The notes: generated by a model not told the origin, from the sequence alone. DNA of 64,000 bases from CAYRYU01 sp964428355 (GCA_964428355.1 CAYRYU010000032.1:6721-70720); one strand, 5' to 3'. Counted from the first letter of the stretch, positions 49,933-60,128 are shown. Made by a program: numbers and translations.

Positions 49933-51020
49933 GACAGACCGAACTCCTCCTTGCATATCTGGTAGATCGAGCGCGGAATGTTGGGGAGGGGAAGGACCTT
50001 GTCGACCGTTCCGGTATCGATGGCGCTTTTGGGCATCCCCCAGACGATGCTCGTGCTCTCATCCTGTGCGATGATGCGGGCTCCGGCCCTTTTGAGGGGA
50101 AGAAGCCCGTGCGCCCCATCGCTTCCCATTCCGGTGAGGACTACGGCGATCGTCCGGTGGCCGAAAACCTGGGCCGCGGAACGGAAGAGGACGTTAACCG
50201 AGGGCCTGCAACCGTCTTCCGGAGGAAGATTGTTGGTGTCGACCTGGATGTTCCCCTCCGGAGTCCTCCTGACCAGCATATGTTTCCCCCCCGCTGCCAG
50301 GTAGATCGTTCCCGGCTGGACGGGCATCACCCCCTGGCATTCCACGACCCTTGCCCGGCATTTCCGACCCAGGCTTTCCGCGAAGGTCTTCGTGAACAGG
50401 GCCGGCATATGCAGGACGATGAAAATGGGGATATCGATGACCTCGCTCAGAGGAGGGATGATCTGAAGAAGCGCCAAAGGCCCTCCCGTGGAGATACCGA
50501 TAACGACCGCGGCGGTGGGAACCGGCCCGGGGGACGAAAGGACTTTTATTCCTCCCGGCGCGGTGGTCTGAGGTGATTTGTAGGCTTCGCGGTCTTCCCG
50601 GAACGACCTGATCTTGTGGAAAAGGTCGTTCCGGAGGGTTCTCAGGTTCCTCTCGGGATCGGGAAAGGAGGGCTTGGTGATGAAGTCGAAAGCCCCGAGT
50701 TCCAATGCCTGAATCGTTTCCCGGGCCCCCTTGACGGTCAGTGAGCTGACCATAAGGACTCCGATTCTGGGCGTCCCGGGAGCGCGGCCGGTGTTGATTT
50801 CCTGGATGCCGCGAAGGGTCTGTATTCCGCTAACGATGGGCATTGCGAGGTCAAGAAGCACGAGGTCGACCTGTTTCCCGGAAAGAAACTCGAGGGCCTT
50901 CTCTCCGTTCCACACGGATCCGACGACCTCGATGTGGGGGTCATCGCGCAGGATGCCCTCGACGATTCCCCGGAATGTGCGGGAATCATCGACGATGAGA
51001 GTTCGCAACCTCTCGCTCAT
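49929..51020 (-). CDS. cheB: Chemotaxis response regulator methylesterase
   Basis: 363 residues. Receiver domain (about 5-125), with the phospho-acceptor in L-V-L-L-D-L-A-M-P, followed by the methylesterase domain: Ser in G-I-S-T-G-G-P, His in L-H-M-P-A-L-F-T and Asp in G-M-G-S-D-G-A-H-G. It removes methyl groups from receptor glutamates, reversing CheR. It is coupled to cheR by a 4-base overlap and lies 51 bases after the receptor gene. The TGT/ATG region has no strong ribosome site. Confidence 0.95.
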   Translation of the reverse strand: MSERLRTLIVDDSRTFRGIVEGILRDDPHIEVVGSVWNGEKALEFLSGKQVDLVLLDLAMPIVSGIQTLRGIQEINTGRAPGTPRIGVLMVSSLTVKGARETIQALELGAFDFITKPSFPDPERNLRTLRNDLFHKIRSFREDREAYKSPQTTAPGGIKVLSSPGPVPTAAVVIGISTGGPLALLQIIPPLSEVIDIPIFIVLHMPALFTKTFAESLGRKCRARVVECQGVMPVQPGTIYLAAGGKHMLVRRTPEGNIQVDTNNLPPEDGCRPSVNVLFRSAAQVFGHRTIAVVLTGMGSDGAHGLLPLKRAGARIIAQDESTSIVWGMPKSAIDTGTVDKVLPLPNIPRSIYQICKEEFGLS

Positions 51021-51071
51021 CGCCGGAAAACTCTGCCCGGGGGAGGGCCTTTTGAAAACGAGAGTCTCACA

Positions 51072-53183
51072 TCATGCCTTGAACTTTCCCATGAGGGTGT
51101 TCAGATCCGCCGCAAGACCGTTGAGACGGTCAGCTGCCTCGCTGATTTTCGTAACGAGTGAATCGTTCTGGGAGAGAACCGTTTTTATGTTGTCCGACAG
51201 CCGGTTGACGGATTTCGCGGAGAACCCTATGGATTGCGAAACATCCCCCGCCCCTTTCGAAATTTCCGCGATGGAGATGGTAATGTGCTCCGTTCCCTTG
51301 GCGGCTTCCGAGGCGTTGAGGGAGATGTCGTTCGCGGACTGGGTCTGCCGGGCGACTGATTCCGATATCTTCTCGACGGAATCGAAGATCCGCTTGATGA
51401 TGGTGGAAATCTCCGAGATGTTCTTGATCGCCTCCTGCGAGTTGGTTTGAACCCCTCCGATCTTGGTCGCGATCCCTTCCGCGGCCTGTGCGCTCTGGTT
51501 CGCCAGTTCCTTGATCTCGTGAGCCACGACTGCGAAACCCTTTCCCGCCTCACCAGCCGAGGCGGCCTCGATGGTGGCGTTGAGAGCGAGGAGGTTCGTC
51601 TGCTCGGCGATCCTCTTGATGACCTCGGTCACCTTCCCTATCTCCTGGGCCGCGCCGCCCAGCGCATTCATGGTTCCGGTCGCTTCATTGGCCATTTCCA
51701 TGGCCTTACCGGCGATGCTCGAGGCATCCCGGGAACTTTCCGAGATCCTGTTGACCGATTTGGAGACCTCCTGGATCGATCCGGCGACCGACTTCATGTT
51801 TCGCGACATCTCCTCCGCGGTTGTGAGGATATTGGAGATGTTCAGGCTGATCTCCTCGGATGAGGAGGCCATGCTGTTGAATGTGGTGGAAAGCTCCTCT
51901 GTCGCGCTCGCATGTTCCTTCACCAGCTCGGAACCCTTGCGGAGGTCGACGGAAAGCCTGAGGGCCTCCTGGGAGGATTGAGAAATCACACCGGAAAGGT
52001 CCTTGATCGATTGGACGACCGACCCGACGTTCTTGATCATCGAGTTCATCGAGTTCTTGACCTTGACGAAGGTTCCGGTGAAGTTACCCTGCAGCTGGAC
52101 GTTGAACTGGCAATCGACCATTGCATCCACGATCGCCTGGATTTCTCCCGCCATCTGCTCTTGCTCCCGGAAGGTCAGGTTCAGCTTTTCCTGGAGTTTC
52201 CCGAATCCCCCGGTGAGATATACCTCGATGGGTTGGAACGTTCCGTTGCGGTGGCCTTCCAGAGCGTCCAGGAAACAGCCGATCGAGTAGTTGAACTCCC
52301 TGGTGATGACGTTCATCCTTTCGACCAGCTCGGCGAAGATTCCCTTGAAGGCGTCGGGGACGATTTTCTGGTCGGTTGCTCCTTTCGAGAGGAGCTCGTG
52401 CATCCCTTCCATGGACAGTTTCAGGCGCGAGATGATGCTCAGGAGGTCTCCCGCCGAGGTCTGCAAGTCCTTGAGTTCACCCTGGAGGGGGTATTTGGGG
52501 GGTGCAGTCATCTCGCCGGCCGCCAGGCACTTGAAAGTGTCCGACAGGTCGACGAGGGGCCAGACCATGAAATACCTCAGGAACACTCCCGTCAGGATGG
52601 AAAGGGCGAGACCGATGCAGACGAGGAAAACCGTCATCCCCCTCCGGGCATTCTTTTCCGCCAGATCGGCCTCGAGAAGCAATTCTTCCTGCCTCAGCTG
52701 GTCGGAGATCTTCATGATTCCGTCACGCAATCCTTCCAGTGCCGCACGGGCCTTGACCGTGAGGTGCTCCCGCGCTGAAGCGAGCTGGCTCTCGGGGGAA
52801 ATGTCGGTTCCGTGGACGAACCCCTTCATTTCCCTCAGTGCGAGGCTGAAGGGGTCATAGAGGCTCTGGAGCTGGACCCTGAAGCCGAGGGAGTCTCCGC
52901 CCTGACCGGCGGGACCGAGGATGGTGTCGAGATCGGGTGGAAGAGGAAGGCCGTCGAGGGCCATGATGGAGGAAGCGTTTGCCGCGGCCGCGGAGTAACG
53001 GAAGAAGAGCTGTTCCTGCCTCACGAGGATGGTTCCGAGGGATTGACGGACCGAACAGAGGGCGGCAAGACGGGATCCGTTCTCGATCAACCCCTGTTGG
53101 AAAAACCATGCCTGCAGGCCTATGGAAAAAAAGGTCACGGCGATGGCGATGGTCGTTAGAAGAATTTTTGTACAAGCTCGCAT
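51072..53183 (-). CDS. Methyl-accepting chemotaxis protein
   Basis: 703 residues. Membrane segments at about 8-28 and 190-212 enclose a helical periplasmic sensor. A HAMP domain follows, a second HAMP-like segment is seen near 345-390 (N-F-T-G-T-F-V-K-V-K-N-S-M), and a long cytoplasmic coiled coil carries the signalling tip. The tip reads I-A-E-Q-T-N-L-L-A-L-N-A-T-I-E-A-A, then G-K-G-F-A-V-V-A-H-E-I, the CheA/CheW contact region. It is the only receptor in the operon and presumably feeds the large CheA. Ligand unknown. It ends with K-F-K-A and has no CheR-binding pentapeptide. Confidence 0.93.
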   Translation of the reverse strand: MRACTKILLTTIAIAVTFFSIGLQAWFFQQGLIENGSRLAALCSVRQSLGTILVRQEQLFFRYSAAAANASSIMALDGLPLPPDLDTILGPAGQGGDSLGFRVQLQSLYDPFSLALREMKGFVHGTDISPESQLASAREHLTVKARAALEGLRDGIMKISDQLRQEELLLEADLAEKNARRGMTVFLVCIGLALSILTGVFLRYFMVWPLVDLSDTFKCLAAGEMTAPPKYPLQGELKDLQTSAGDLLSIISRLKLSMEGMHELLSKGATDQKIVPDAFKGIFAELVERMNVITREFNYSIGCFLDALEGHRNGTFQPIEVYLTGGFGKLQEKLNLTFREQEQMAGEIQAIVDAMVDCQFNVQLQGNFTGTFVKVKNSMNSMIKNVGSVVQSIKDLSGVISQSSQEALRLSVDLRKGSELVKEHASATEELSTTFNSMASSSEEISLNISNILTTAEEMSRNMKSVAGSIQEVSKSVNRISESSRDASSIAGKAMEMANEATGTMNALGGAAQEIGKVTEVIKRIAEQTNLLALNATIEAASAGEAGKGFAVVAHEIKELANQSAQAAEGIATKIGGVQTNSQEAIKNISEISTIIKRIFDSVEKISESVARQTQSANDISLNASEAAKGTEHITISIAEISKGAGDVSQSIGFSAKSVNRLSDNIKTVLSQNDSLVTKISEAADRLNGLAADLNTLMGKFKA

Positions 53184-53201
53184 GTGCGCTCCTCCGCAGG
53201 G

Positions 53202-53747
53202 TCACCCGGGGTGAACGGGTTTGGTTTGGCCGGGCCTGTCGTGGGCTTCGCTCAGGAAGGCGATCAGGCGGCGAGGGTTCACGATGGTGAAAAGGAAATC
53301 CGGCATCTTGCAGATTCCGGAAAGAATGCTGTTTTCCCGGGATAACCGGGCTCCCGGTCCGTGGTCTTCATCTGCCGCCGGAGAGAGTTCGATCGTGCTT
53401 TCATCCGCCGCGACGATGTCGCCGACCCGGTCGATGACGATTCCGAAGGGTTCGGCAACCGAGGGTTTGAAGATGAGGAGACGGGATCCCCCGGCGGGTC
53501 GGTCGGTGGTCCTTTCCACCCCGATCCGGAGGATTCGGGCCAGATCTATTATCAGGTGGATCTTCCCGCGGATGTTGACATATCCGAGAACCGCCGGATG
53601 CGCGTGGAAGATCCGGGTGACCTCCATCTCGGAATAAATCTCCTTCAGATCGAGGATTTCCACTCCGAAACACTGATCCTTCAGCCAGAAGGTGCAGTAC
53701 TGGCGGGGCCGGTCACGGAGCATGGGGCTTGACCAGGAGGTCCCCAT
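53202..53747 (-). CDS. cheW: CheW-like coupling protein
   Basis: 181 residues from the ATG at 53747, which overlaps the cheA stop (TGATG); a longer upstream frame is out-of-frame noise inside cheA. CheW fold landmarks: Y-C-T-F-W-L-K-D-Q-C-F-G-V-E-I-L-D-L-K-E-I, V-L-G-Y-V-N-I-R-G-K-I-H-L-I-I-D-L, and G-I-V-I-D-R-V-G-D-I-V. It links the receptor to CheA. The receptor gene follows 18 bases later. Confidence 0.9.
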   Translation of the reverse strand: MGTSWSSPMLRDRPRQYCTFWLKDQCFGVEILDLKEIYSEMEVTRIFHAHPAVLGYVNIRGKIHLIIDLARILRIGVERTTDRPAGGSRLLIFKPSVAEPFGIVIDRVGDIVAADESTIELSPAADEDHGPGARLSRENSILSGICKMPDFLFTIVNPRRLIAFLSEAHDRPGQTKPVHPG

Positions 53748-56700
53748 CAGCGGATTCCCCCCTTCTTTTCGAAACCGTCCCGGGAGAAGAAATCCCCGAC
53801 TGCGGTGAGGAACGCCCCACGGTTCGTCTTGGTCTCGAAACGATCGAATCCGGCTTCCAATGCCATCTGCCGGACCTGGGGGTCTTCCGATCCCGTGAGA
53901 GCGAGCATCGGAACCTTTTCCAGATGGTCGATCGCGCGAACCGCGCGGGCGAAGTCGAAGCCGTCCATGACCGGCATCTCGAGGTCGGAAACGATGAGGT
54001 CGAAGGTCTCGAAGGCAACTTGCCTCAAGGCTTCGGGGGCACTGTTGCACACTACGGCCTGGACTCCGATCGATTCGAGAAAGCTTCTCACGAGATGGGA
54101 GAAGAACGCGGTATCATCGACCACCAGTGCTCGCTTTCCTGAATTTGCCCGTCTGGTCCTTTCCCCTCCGGATCTCCAGTCCGGCATGGCCATGTCGATG
54201 AGCCGGAAGAGATCGGGAAACATCAGTGTCCGGTCTCCGTAGACCGCCTGCCCGAAGAGGCCATCCATCGGAAGGTTCTCGGAGCTGAAGGAGAAATCGG
54301 AGTAGACGACGTCTTCGAGCTTCGAAACCATCAGGCCGAACTGGTGTCCGCTCCCATGGGGAACCAGGAGAAATCTCTCGTCCTCCGGGTTCCGGGGAGA
54401 AATGGGGAGGATCCGGTCCAGGTAGAGGATGAAAAAAGACTCCCCCTGGAGGTTGATGAAGTCTTTTTCCCCGACGCGGTCGATGCGGCGTTCCCTGCCC
54501 ACCTTCTCGATCCGGCGGATGAATGGAAGCGGAAGGGCGAAAGTCTCTTCGGGGCCGACGCGGAAAAGGAGAAAGCCCTGCCTCTCCTTGTTGGAGCGGA
54601 TTTTCGCCTCAGTAGTTTCGGAATCCCTTCTGGGCTCGATCGAAAGGCCGTAATGCCGTGCCAACCCCTCTGCATCGAGTATCAATGCCACCTTTCCGTC
54701 CCCCATGATCGTGGCTCCGGAATAGATCGCGCAGGACTTGACCGCGGGATGCATCGGCCTGACGACGATCTCCTCGTTTCCCAGAACCTTGTCCACCATG
54801 AGCCCGAAGAGCAACGTCCCGACCTTCAGCACGATGAAGAAGAGCGGACCGGAGTCCTGACGGGAAGAGGGTTCCCCCGGGCGGCGGAATTTTTCCGTGA
54901 TCTCCATTCGGACCTCTTCCGTGAAAGGTTGTGGCCTGGCGAGAATCTCCCCGAGACGTACGAGGGGCAGTAATCTTCCCCGGAGACGGAAAACCTCCAT
55001 GTCGCGGGAATACTCGACTTGCTGGCGGTTTCGGGAAACATCCAGGCTGACGAGTTCCTGGACGTTGAACTGGGGGATGGCGAAACGGTGTCCCCCATTC
55101 TGGACGATGAGGCAGGGAACGATTGCCAGGGTAAGGGGAAGGCGGATCGTCAGTTCGGTTCCCATCCCGACCCTGGTGTTGAAGTCGAGGGCTCCGCCCA
55201 GCTTCTCGATGTTCGACTTGACCACGTCCATTCCAACTCCCCTGCCGGAAACCTCGCTCACTTTTTCCGCGGTGGAAAATCCGGGGAGAAGGATCAGGTT
55301 CAGCACCTCCTTGTCCGTCATCTTGTTGAGATCCGCAACCGACCGAAGGCGGAGTTCCTCCGCCTTCTTCCTGATCTTCCCGGGATCGATCCCGCGTCCG
55401 TCGTCGGAGACCGAAATCGTTATCTGACCACCTTCGTGTAGTGCCTGGATGTTGATCCGGCCGGTCTCCTTCTTTCCTACAACCACTCGTTCCCCGGGGG
55501 ATTCGATCCCGTGATCGCAGCAGTTGCGGACGATGTGCAACATCGGGTCCATGAGGGCTTCGAGGATGGTCTTGTCCACCTCGACTTCCAGCCCCCCCAA
55601 GGTGAGCTCGACCTTCTTCCCGAGCTTCCTGCCGAGGTCGCGGACCAGGCGGGGGATCTTGTTCATCACGTTTCCGACAGGTTGCATCCTCGTGGTCATG
55701 ATGGTCTCCTGCAGCTCGGTGGTGAGAAGGTCCAGCCGTTGGATGATCTTCCGGCTTGCTGGGTCGGACTTCTCGAAGGTGAAAAGTTGCTGGTTCCTGA
55801 TCAGGACCAGCTCTCCCGCAAGTCTCATCAGCCTGTCGAGAAGCTCGACCCGGAGCCGGATCGTTTCCCCACCACCCGAATCGTTCGTCCGGCTCTCCGC
55901 GCCGCTCAAGCTCTTTTCCGGAAGGGGGACGAATGAGTGGCCTCTCGAGTGGGGGGCTTCCCCGGATGGTGGTCTTTCCGGAACCGGCTTGTGGGTCACC
56001 GGAAGCGGATTTGAGGCCAAAGGAGCCCGGGTCCGTTCCGGCACCGTTTTCAGCTCACCCCATGCCCAGCGGTGAATGCGGTCGTTCACAACCTCGAGGT
56101 TGTCGGGAGGGGTGCCCGTCGAGAAGATCACGGAAAGCTCGTGGAGGGCATGCCTGAAATCCTTGGAATCGGGGATGGCGGAGTTTTTCGGGACATCTCC
56201 ATCTTCGATCATGGGGCCGGTCTTCAAAGCTTTGGGAAGCATGCGATCGAGGCCCTGTCCGAATGTCCGAAGGAGTTTCCAGAGGTCCGGGAAACCGCTT
56301 TCGATGGCTTCGTTCGCGATGCGATCAAGGTCGGGAAGGAGAACCCCGAGTGCGGTCGGGTCGAGATCCTTGCCGGTCTCGAAAAGCACCTGGAGACCGA
56401 AAACGAGGTCTTGAAACCGTTCCTGGACCCTGGAGATGAAGGTTTGCCAGCGGCCATGGTCAGGGGAAGGGATCTTCGAGGGAGATTCGAGCGGCCTTTC
56501 CCTGCTTGCCGACAAGGGGAGATCGTCGGGTTTGACCCGATGGCCCTCGATCAATGCTTCGAACTTCCGCTTCAGGCTTGAAAGGTCGAGTTCGGAACAG
56601 TGATCGAGGTCATCCAGCATCGCTCCGAGAGCGTCGAAGTTCGCGAACAGGAATTTCCATCCCTGAGGATTGAACTGGACCTCGTTCGTGCGGAGAAGGT

Positions 56701-57844
56701 CCAGGTAAGTCTCCAGAGCATGGGACAAACCCTGAATTGGCTCCAGGCCAAGAGTTCCTGCGGTCCCCTTGATTGAGTGGACCCGCCGGAAGATGTCCTC
56801 CAGGAGTTCGGTGGAAAGAGGTCCATGTTTGTCCCTCCAGGATTCGAAAGACCTCTCGATGAACCTGAGATGTGACTTGGCTTCCGCCGCGAAGTCGTCG
56901 CGGTGGATGCGGATGATCTCACTGGTTTCGGGTTTGCTGCATCGTTTCTGGAAAAAAGTCAGGAGGGAATCGAGCTCGGCGAAGTCGACCGTTTCCCCGT
57001 CGTCCAGGTTCGTGGCATGGAGGGCAAGAACCTCGTGAAGGCGTATCAGGTGCGACTCCTCTTTGGCTTCGAAAGGCTCCACCCGGGCGGCCAGGTTCCT
57101 GAAAAGTTCCCGCGACCTCTCGAGCCGCGTGGAAAGCTTTTGCTGGCCGAAAAACCGGACCGCATCGAGGAATCCCTCCAGAAGAACCCCGGCATTGCTC
57201 CAATGTTCTGGCTGGGGGTTCCTGCAGAGTTCGGGGATCGCTCTCGCGGACTTTTCGAGTTCTCTCCTGATGCCGTCTATCTTTTCAAGGAACCCCCGGG
57301 CTTCCCCGAAGGCGGAATCGTAATCATTCTGCCACTCGGTCAGGGTTTTCCCATCGAGGGACAGCTCGGGAGGCTCCGGGGCTTGGGGCATCGGCGAAAG
57401 CGGGCCGGAGGCGGTTTTCAAGGGAGTCTTGGCGGCCCCTCCTTCCTGGGGGTCGATACTCCCCGAAAGCTCCCCCAAAGACCCGATCAGGGAGGATATG
57501 TCGATCGTATCGCTCTCCTCGATGTTCCCGATCATCCGGCGGAGAAGATCGACTCCCTGCAGAAGCAGATCGGTTGCCCCGCCGTCGAGGGTGAGGGCTC
57601 CCTTCCGCACACCGTCGAAGAGTGTTTCCATCGAGTGGGAAAGGTTCATCAGATTCCTGAAGTTCAGGCAACCCGAAGAGCCCTTGAGGGTGTGAAGGGA
57701 GCGGAAAACCTTGTCAACCCGCCCCCGGAAAGCTTCCCCGGTTTCATTCTCGAGCGCGAGGATGTTCTCTTCAAGAGCCTCGAGATGCTCCCTGGCTTCG
57801 GCAAGGAAATCCTGTCTGAGGTTTTCTTCGAGCGGAATGTCCAT
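53747..57844 (-). CDS. cheA: CheA-type hybrid histidine kinase with two Hpt, two CheW and a receiver domain
   Basis: 1365 residues from the ATG at 57844 (GGAAGGGA before it). Hpt1 has His51 in L-H-T-L-K-G-S-S-G; Hpt2 has His356 in V-H-S-I-K-G-T-A-G. After a further helical region comes the CheA dimerisation and ATPase core: N box H-I-V-R-N-C-C-D-H-G, G1 D-D-G-R-G-I-D, G2 G-R-G-V-G-M-D-V-V. Two CheW-like domains follow (about 950-1085 and 1115-1235), then a C-terminal receiver with D-D in L-V-V-D-D-T and the acceptor Asp in I-V-S-D-L-E-M-P. Multi-Hpt CheA-REC proteins are typical of pilus-linked (Pil-Chp) or alternative chemosensory pathways. The fused receiver may replace a separate CheY, none of which is present here. 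Confidence 0.95.
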   Translation of the reverse strand: MDIPLEENLRQDFLAEAREHLEALEENILALENETGEAFRGRVDKVFRSLHTLKGSSGCLNFRNLMNLSHSMETLFDGVRKGALTLDGGATDLLLQGVDLLRRMIGNIEESDTIDISSLIGSLGELSGSIDPQEGGAAKTPLKTASGPLSPMPQAPEPPELSLDGKTLTEWQNDYDSAFGEARGFLEKIDGIRRELEKSARAIPELCRNPQPEHWSNAGVLLEGFLDAVRFFGQQKLSTRLERSRELFRNLAARVEPFEAKEESHLIRLHEVLALHATNLDDGETVDFAELDSLLTFFQKRCSKPETSEIIRIHRDDFAAEAKSHLRFIERSFESWRDKHGPLSTELLEDIFRRVHSIKGTAGTLGLEPIQGLSHALETYLDLLRTNEVQFNPQGWKFLFANFDALGAMLDDLDHCSELDLSSLKRKFEALIEGHRVKPDDLPLSASRERPLESPSKIPSPDHGRWQTFISRVQERFQDLVFGLQVLFETGKDLDPTALGVLLPDLDRIANEAIESGFPDLWKLLRTFGQGLDRMLPKALKTGPMIEDGDVPKNSAIPDSKDFRHALHELSVIFSTGTPPDNLEVVNDRIHRWAWGELKTVPERTRAPLASNPLPVTHKPVPERPPSGEAPHSRGHSFVPLPEKSLSGAESRTNDSGGGETIRLRVELLDRLMRLAGELVLIRNQQLFTFEKSDPASRKIIQRLDLLTTELQETIMTTRMQPVGNVMNKIPRLVRDLGRKLGKKVELTLGGLEVEVDKTILEALMDPMLHIVRNCCDHGIESPGERVVVGKKETGRINIQALHEGGQITISVSDDGRGIDPGKIRKKAEELRLRSVADLNKMTDKEVLNLILLPGFSTAEKVSEVSGRGVGMDVVKSNIEKLGGALDFNTRVGMGTELTIRLPLTLAIVPCLIVQNGGHRFAIPQFNVQELVSLDVSRNRQQVEYSRDMEVFRLRGRLLPLVRLGEILARPQPFTEEVRMEITEKFRRPGEPSSRQDSGPLFFIVLKVGTLLFGLMVDKVLGNEEIVVRPMHPAVKSCAIYSGATIMGDGKVALILDAEGLARHYGLSIEPRRDSETTEAKIRSNKERQGFLLFRVGPEETFALPLPFIRRIEKVGRERRIDRVGEKDFINLQGESFFILYLDRILPISPRNPEDERFLLVPHGSGHQFGLMVSKLEDVVYSDFSFSSENLPMDGLFGQAVYGDRTLMFPDLFRLIDMAMPDWRSGGERTRRANSGKRALVVDDTAFFSHLVRSFLESIGVQAVVCNSAPEALRQVAFETFDLIVSDLEMPVMDGFDFARAVRAIDHLEKVPMLALTGSEDPQVRQMALEAGFDRFETKTNRGAFLTAVGDFFSRDGFEKKGGIR

Positions 57845-57894
57845 GGATCCCTTCCGGAAAGGTTGCAGGGATGGGTGGAGAGCGTTTGTACCGA

Positions 57895-57923
57895 AGTTTA
57901 ACAAATTTCGGGGTAATCCGCAA
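57895..57923 (-). promoter_or_regulatory. Likely promoter of the chemosensory operon
   Basis: Minus strand: -35 TTGCGG (57923-57918), 17-base spacer, -10 TAAACT (57900-57895), 51 bases before the cheA ATG. Confidence 0.5.
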
Positions 57924-57982
57924 ACTTGCCGCGGACAGGTGTCGTGGGTCACATGATACGCGGCCGAAAGGGTGAAGAATCG

Positions 57983-60115
57983 TTAAGCTATCCCCCTTCC
58001 GGAATGAGGAACCTTCAGCCCCCGCAGGCCGTTGGAAACGACGAGGACGGAAGCCCCCGTGTCGGCAAGAACCGCCATCCAGAGGTTGGAAATCCCAAGG
58101 AGGGTAAGCAGGAATACCCCGATTTTCAGCCCGATCGCCAGGGCAATGTTCTGGCGGATCAGGTTTCCGACATGGAAGGAAATCCGAAGCAAGGTTGGAA
58201 GACCTCGGAGATCGTCATGCAGAAGAACCACCCCGGCGGTTTCGAGCGCGGCATCGGTTCCCCGGGTTCCCATGGCGACTCCTACCTCGGCCGCCGCCAG
58301 GGCAGGCGTGTCGTTGATCCCATCCCCGACCATCAGCTTGACGCTGCCGTCCTCCCCCAACTGGCGCAGGCGTTCCGCCTTTTCCTCCGGAAGGAGCCCG
58401 CCTTCCCCCGAGTCAAGCCCGAGGGCCCTCCCGATTTCTTCCGCGGCGGCGGGGCGATCCCCCGAAAGAAGAAGAGCGCGTTCGATGCCCAAAGACCTCA
58501 GATCGGCAACGACTTCCCTGGCTTCGGGGCGAATACGGTCTCCGAGGAGAGTCATTCCGATCGGTCCGTCCTCCCCTGCAAGGATCGAAGCGGTGATGCA
58601 CGATTCCCGCACCTGGGGGACCGAGCCGTCGAGGGGGGCTGCCCGACAGATCTGCAGAACCCAGGATTCCTTTCCGAACCGGTATCGCTTTCCCGCGATC
58701 GTCCCTTCCACACCCTTTCCCTTGAAGGCCCCGAACCCTTCCACCGGCAACAGGGTTATGTTCTTTTCCCGGGAAACCTTTCTGAACGCCGCGGCGAGGG
58801 GGTGTTCGGAATGCTCTTCGAGGGAAGCAGCCAGCTGAAGGATGGTTGAGCTGTCGAAGCCCGGGGATGGAAGGATCTCGATCAGGGAAGGCTCGCCAAG
58901 GGTCAGGGTTCCGGTCTTGTCGAAAGCGATGATTTTAGCTTTTGCGGTGCATTCCAGGACATCGCCTCCCCGGAGCAGAATCCCGGCTCGGGCTGCGGCC
59001 GCCATCGCCGACACCTGGGTTACCGGTGCGGCGAGAACCAGGGCGCAGGGACAGGCTATGACGAGAAGCACGAGCGCCCTGTAGAACCAGAGGGAAAAAG
59101 AGCCCAGGCCCAGAACCGGAGGGAGCAGGAAAGCCACGAGCGAAAGCAGCATTACCGCAGGGGTGTAGATCTCGGCGAAACGCTCCATGAAACTCTGGAT
59201 GCGGGTCTTCCTGCTCTGCGCCTTCTGGACGGAATGCATGATCCTCGACATCCTGGACTTGTCGGCAGGTTGGGAGATTTCGGCGATGAAGGATCCGGAC
59301 TGGTTGACCGTTCCTGCATAGATCTCCGTTCCTGCGGGCTTCTTCACCGGTTCGGATTCGCCGGTCAGGCTGCTCTCATCGACCGTCGACTCGCCTTCGG
59401 TCACGATCCCGTCCAGGGGAATCTTCTCCCCGGGCTTCACCCGGATCTTTTCGCCCACCTGGACGGCCGCGATCGGGAAATCCGCCTCGTACCCGGAGGC
59501 GTTGATCACATGAGCGAGTGCGGGAAGCTGGAGCTTCAGCGCTTCGATCGAGGATCGGGCTTTCTCGCTGCTTGCTCGCTCCAGCCATTTCGCGATGGAA
59601 AAGAGGAAAAGAACCATGACCCCTTCGGTGGTTTCGCCGATCACGACCGCTCCGATGGAGGCCACGGTCATCAGGGTGTTCATTCCGACGCGCCTGCGGC
59701 GAAGCTCCCCAGTTATTTTCCCCAGAAGGGGATAACCGGAAACCGCAATCGCAGCATACAAAGCCGGCTGGAATCCGGACAAGAAACCGGAAAGAAGGAG
59801 GATTCCCGAGACGATCGTGACCCAGGCCTCGGAAGAAAAGGTTCCCGAAGGGGCGGGCTTCGTGTCCCGGGGGGCCGTTATGTCATGGAAGGTGACCCCG
59901 TGTTCCTTGCCGTGGCCCGCGATAGCCTCCTGACATCCCGACTCCAGGCTGCAGATGATCCGGACGACCCCTCCCATGAAGTCGAGGTCGGCCGACTCGA
60001 ACCCGTCGGTTTCCCGGATCTCGGCTTCGAGCTCCTTTGCGCAGGATGGGCAGTCCAGGCCGATGACACGGTAGACATGGGTGTGGCTTTGTTTCGTTTC
60101 CGGCTGCGTCTTCAT
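57983..60115 (-). CDS. Zinc/cadmium/lead-type P1B ATPase
   Basis: 710 residues from the ATG at 60115, chosen for its AAGGTGGG ribosome site; ATGs at 60142 and 60178 overlap the regulator gene. N-terminal heavy-metal domain with G-L-D-C-P-S-C (Cys22, Cys25). Membrane helices surround the metal-site motif I-A-C-P-C-A-L-V. The phosphorylated Asp is in D-K-T-G-T-L-T, and the actuator motif is L-T-G-E-S. A G-D-G-I-N-D-T-P-A-L hinge and a final D-T-G-A-S-V-L-V-V helix complete a ZntA/CadA-type pump. It exports Zn2+, Cd2+ or Pb2+. It is cotranscribed with the SmtB-like regulator 13 bases upstream. Confidence 0.93.
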   Translation of the reverse strand: MKTQPETKQSHTHVYRVIGLDCPSCAKELEAEIRETDGFESADLDFMGGVVRIICSLESGCQEAIAGHGKEHGVTFHDITAPRDTKPAPSGTFSSEAWVTIVSGILLLSGFLSGFQPALYAAIAVSGYPLLGKITGELRRRRVGMNTLMTVASIGAVVIGETTEGVMVLFLFSIAKWLERASSEKARSSIEALKLQLPALAHVINASGYEADFPIAAVQVGEKIRVKPGEKIPLDGIVTEGESTVDESSLTGESEPVKKPAGTEIYAGTVNQSGSFIAEISQPADKSRMSRIMHSVQKAQSRKTRIQSFMERFAEIYTPAVMLLSLVAFLLPPVLGLGSFSLWFYRALVLLVIACPCALVLAAPVTQVSAMAAAARAGILLRGGDVLECTAKAKIIAFDKTGTLTLGEPSLIEILPSPGFDSSTILQLAASLEEHSEHPLAAAFRKVSREKNITLLPVEGFGAFKGKGVEGTIAGKRYRFGKESWVLQICRAAPLDGSVPQVRESCITASILAGEDGPIGMTLLGDRIRPEAREVVADLRSLGIERALLLSGDRPAAAEEIGRALGLDSGEGGLLPEEKAERLRQLGEDGSVKLMVGDGINDTPALAAAEVGVAMGTRGTDAALETAGVVLLHDDLRGLPTLLRISFHVGNLIRQNIALAIGLKIGVFLLTLLGISNLWMAVLADTGASVLVVSNGLRGLKVPHSGRGIA

Positions 60116-60128
60116 CGGTTTCCCACCT

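Noticed and set aside
53748..54050. N-terminal extension of CheW
   Set aside because: It is an out-of-frame shadow of the cheA receiver domain; the ATG at 53747 overlaps the cheA stop in the usual way.
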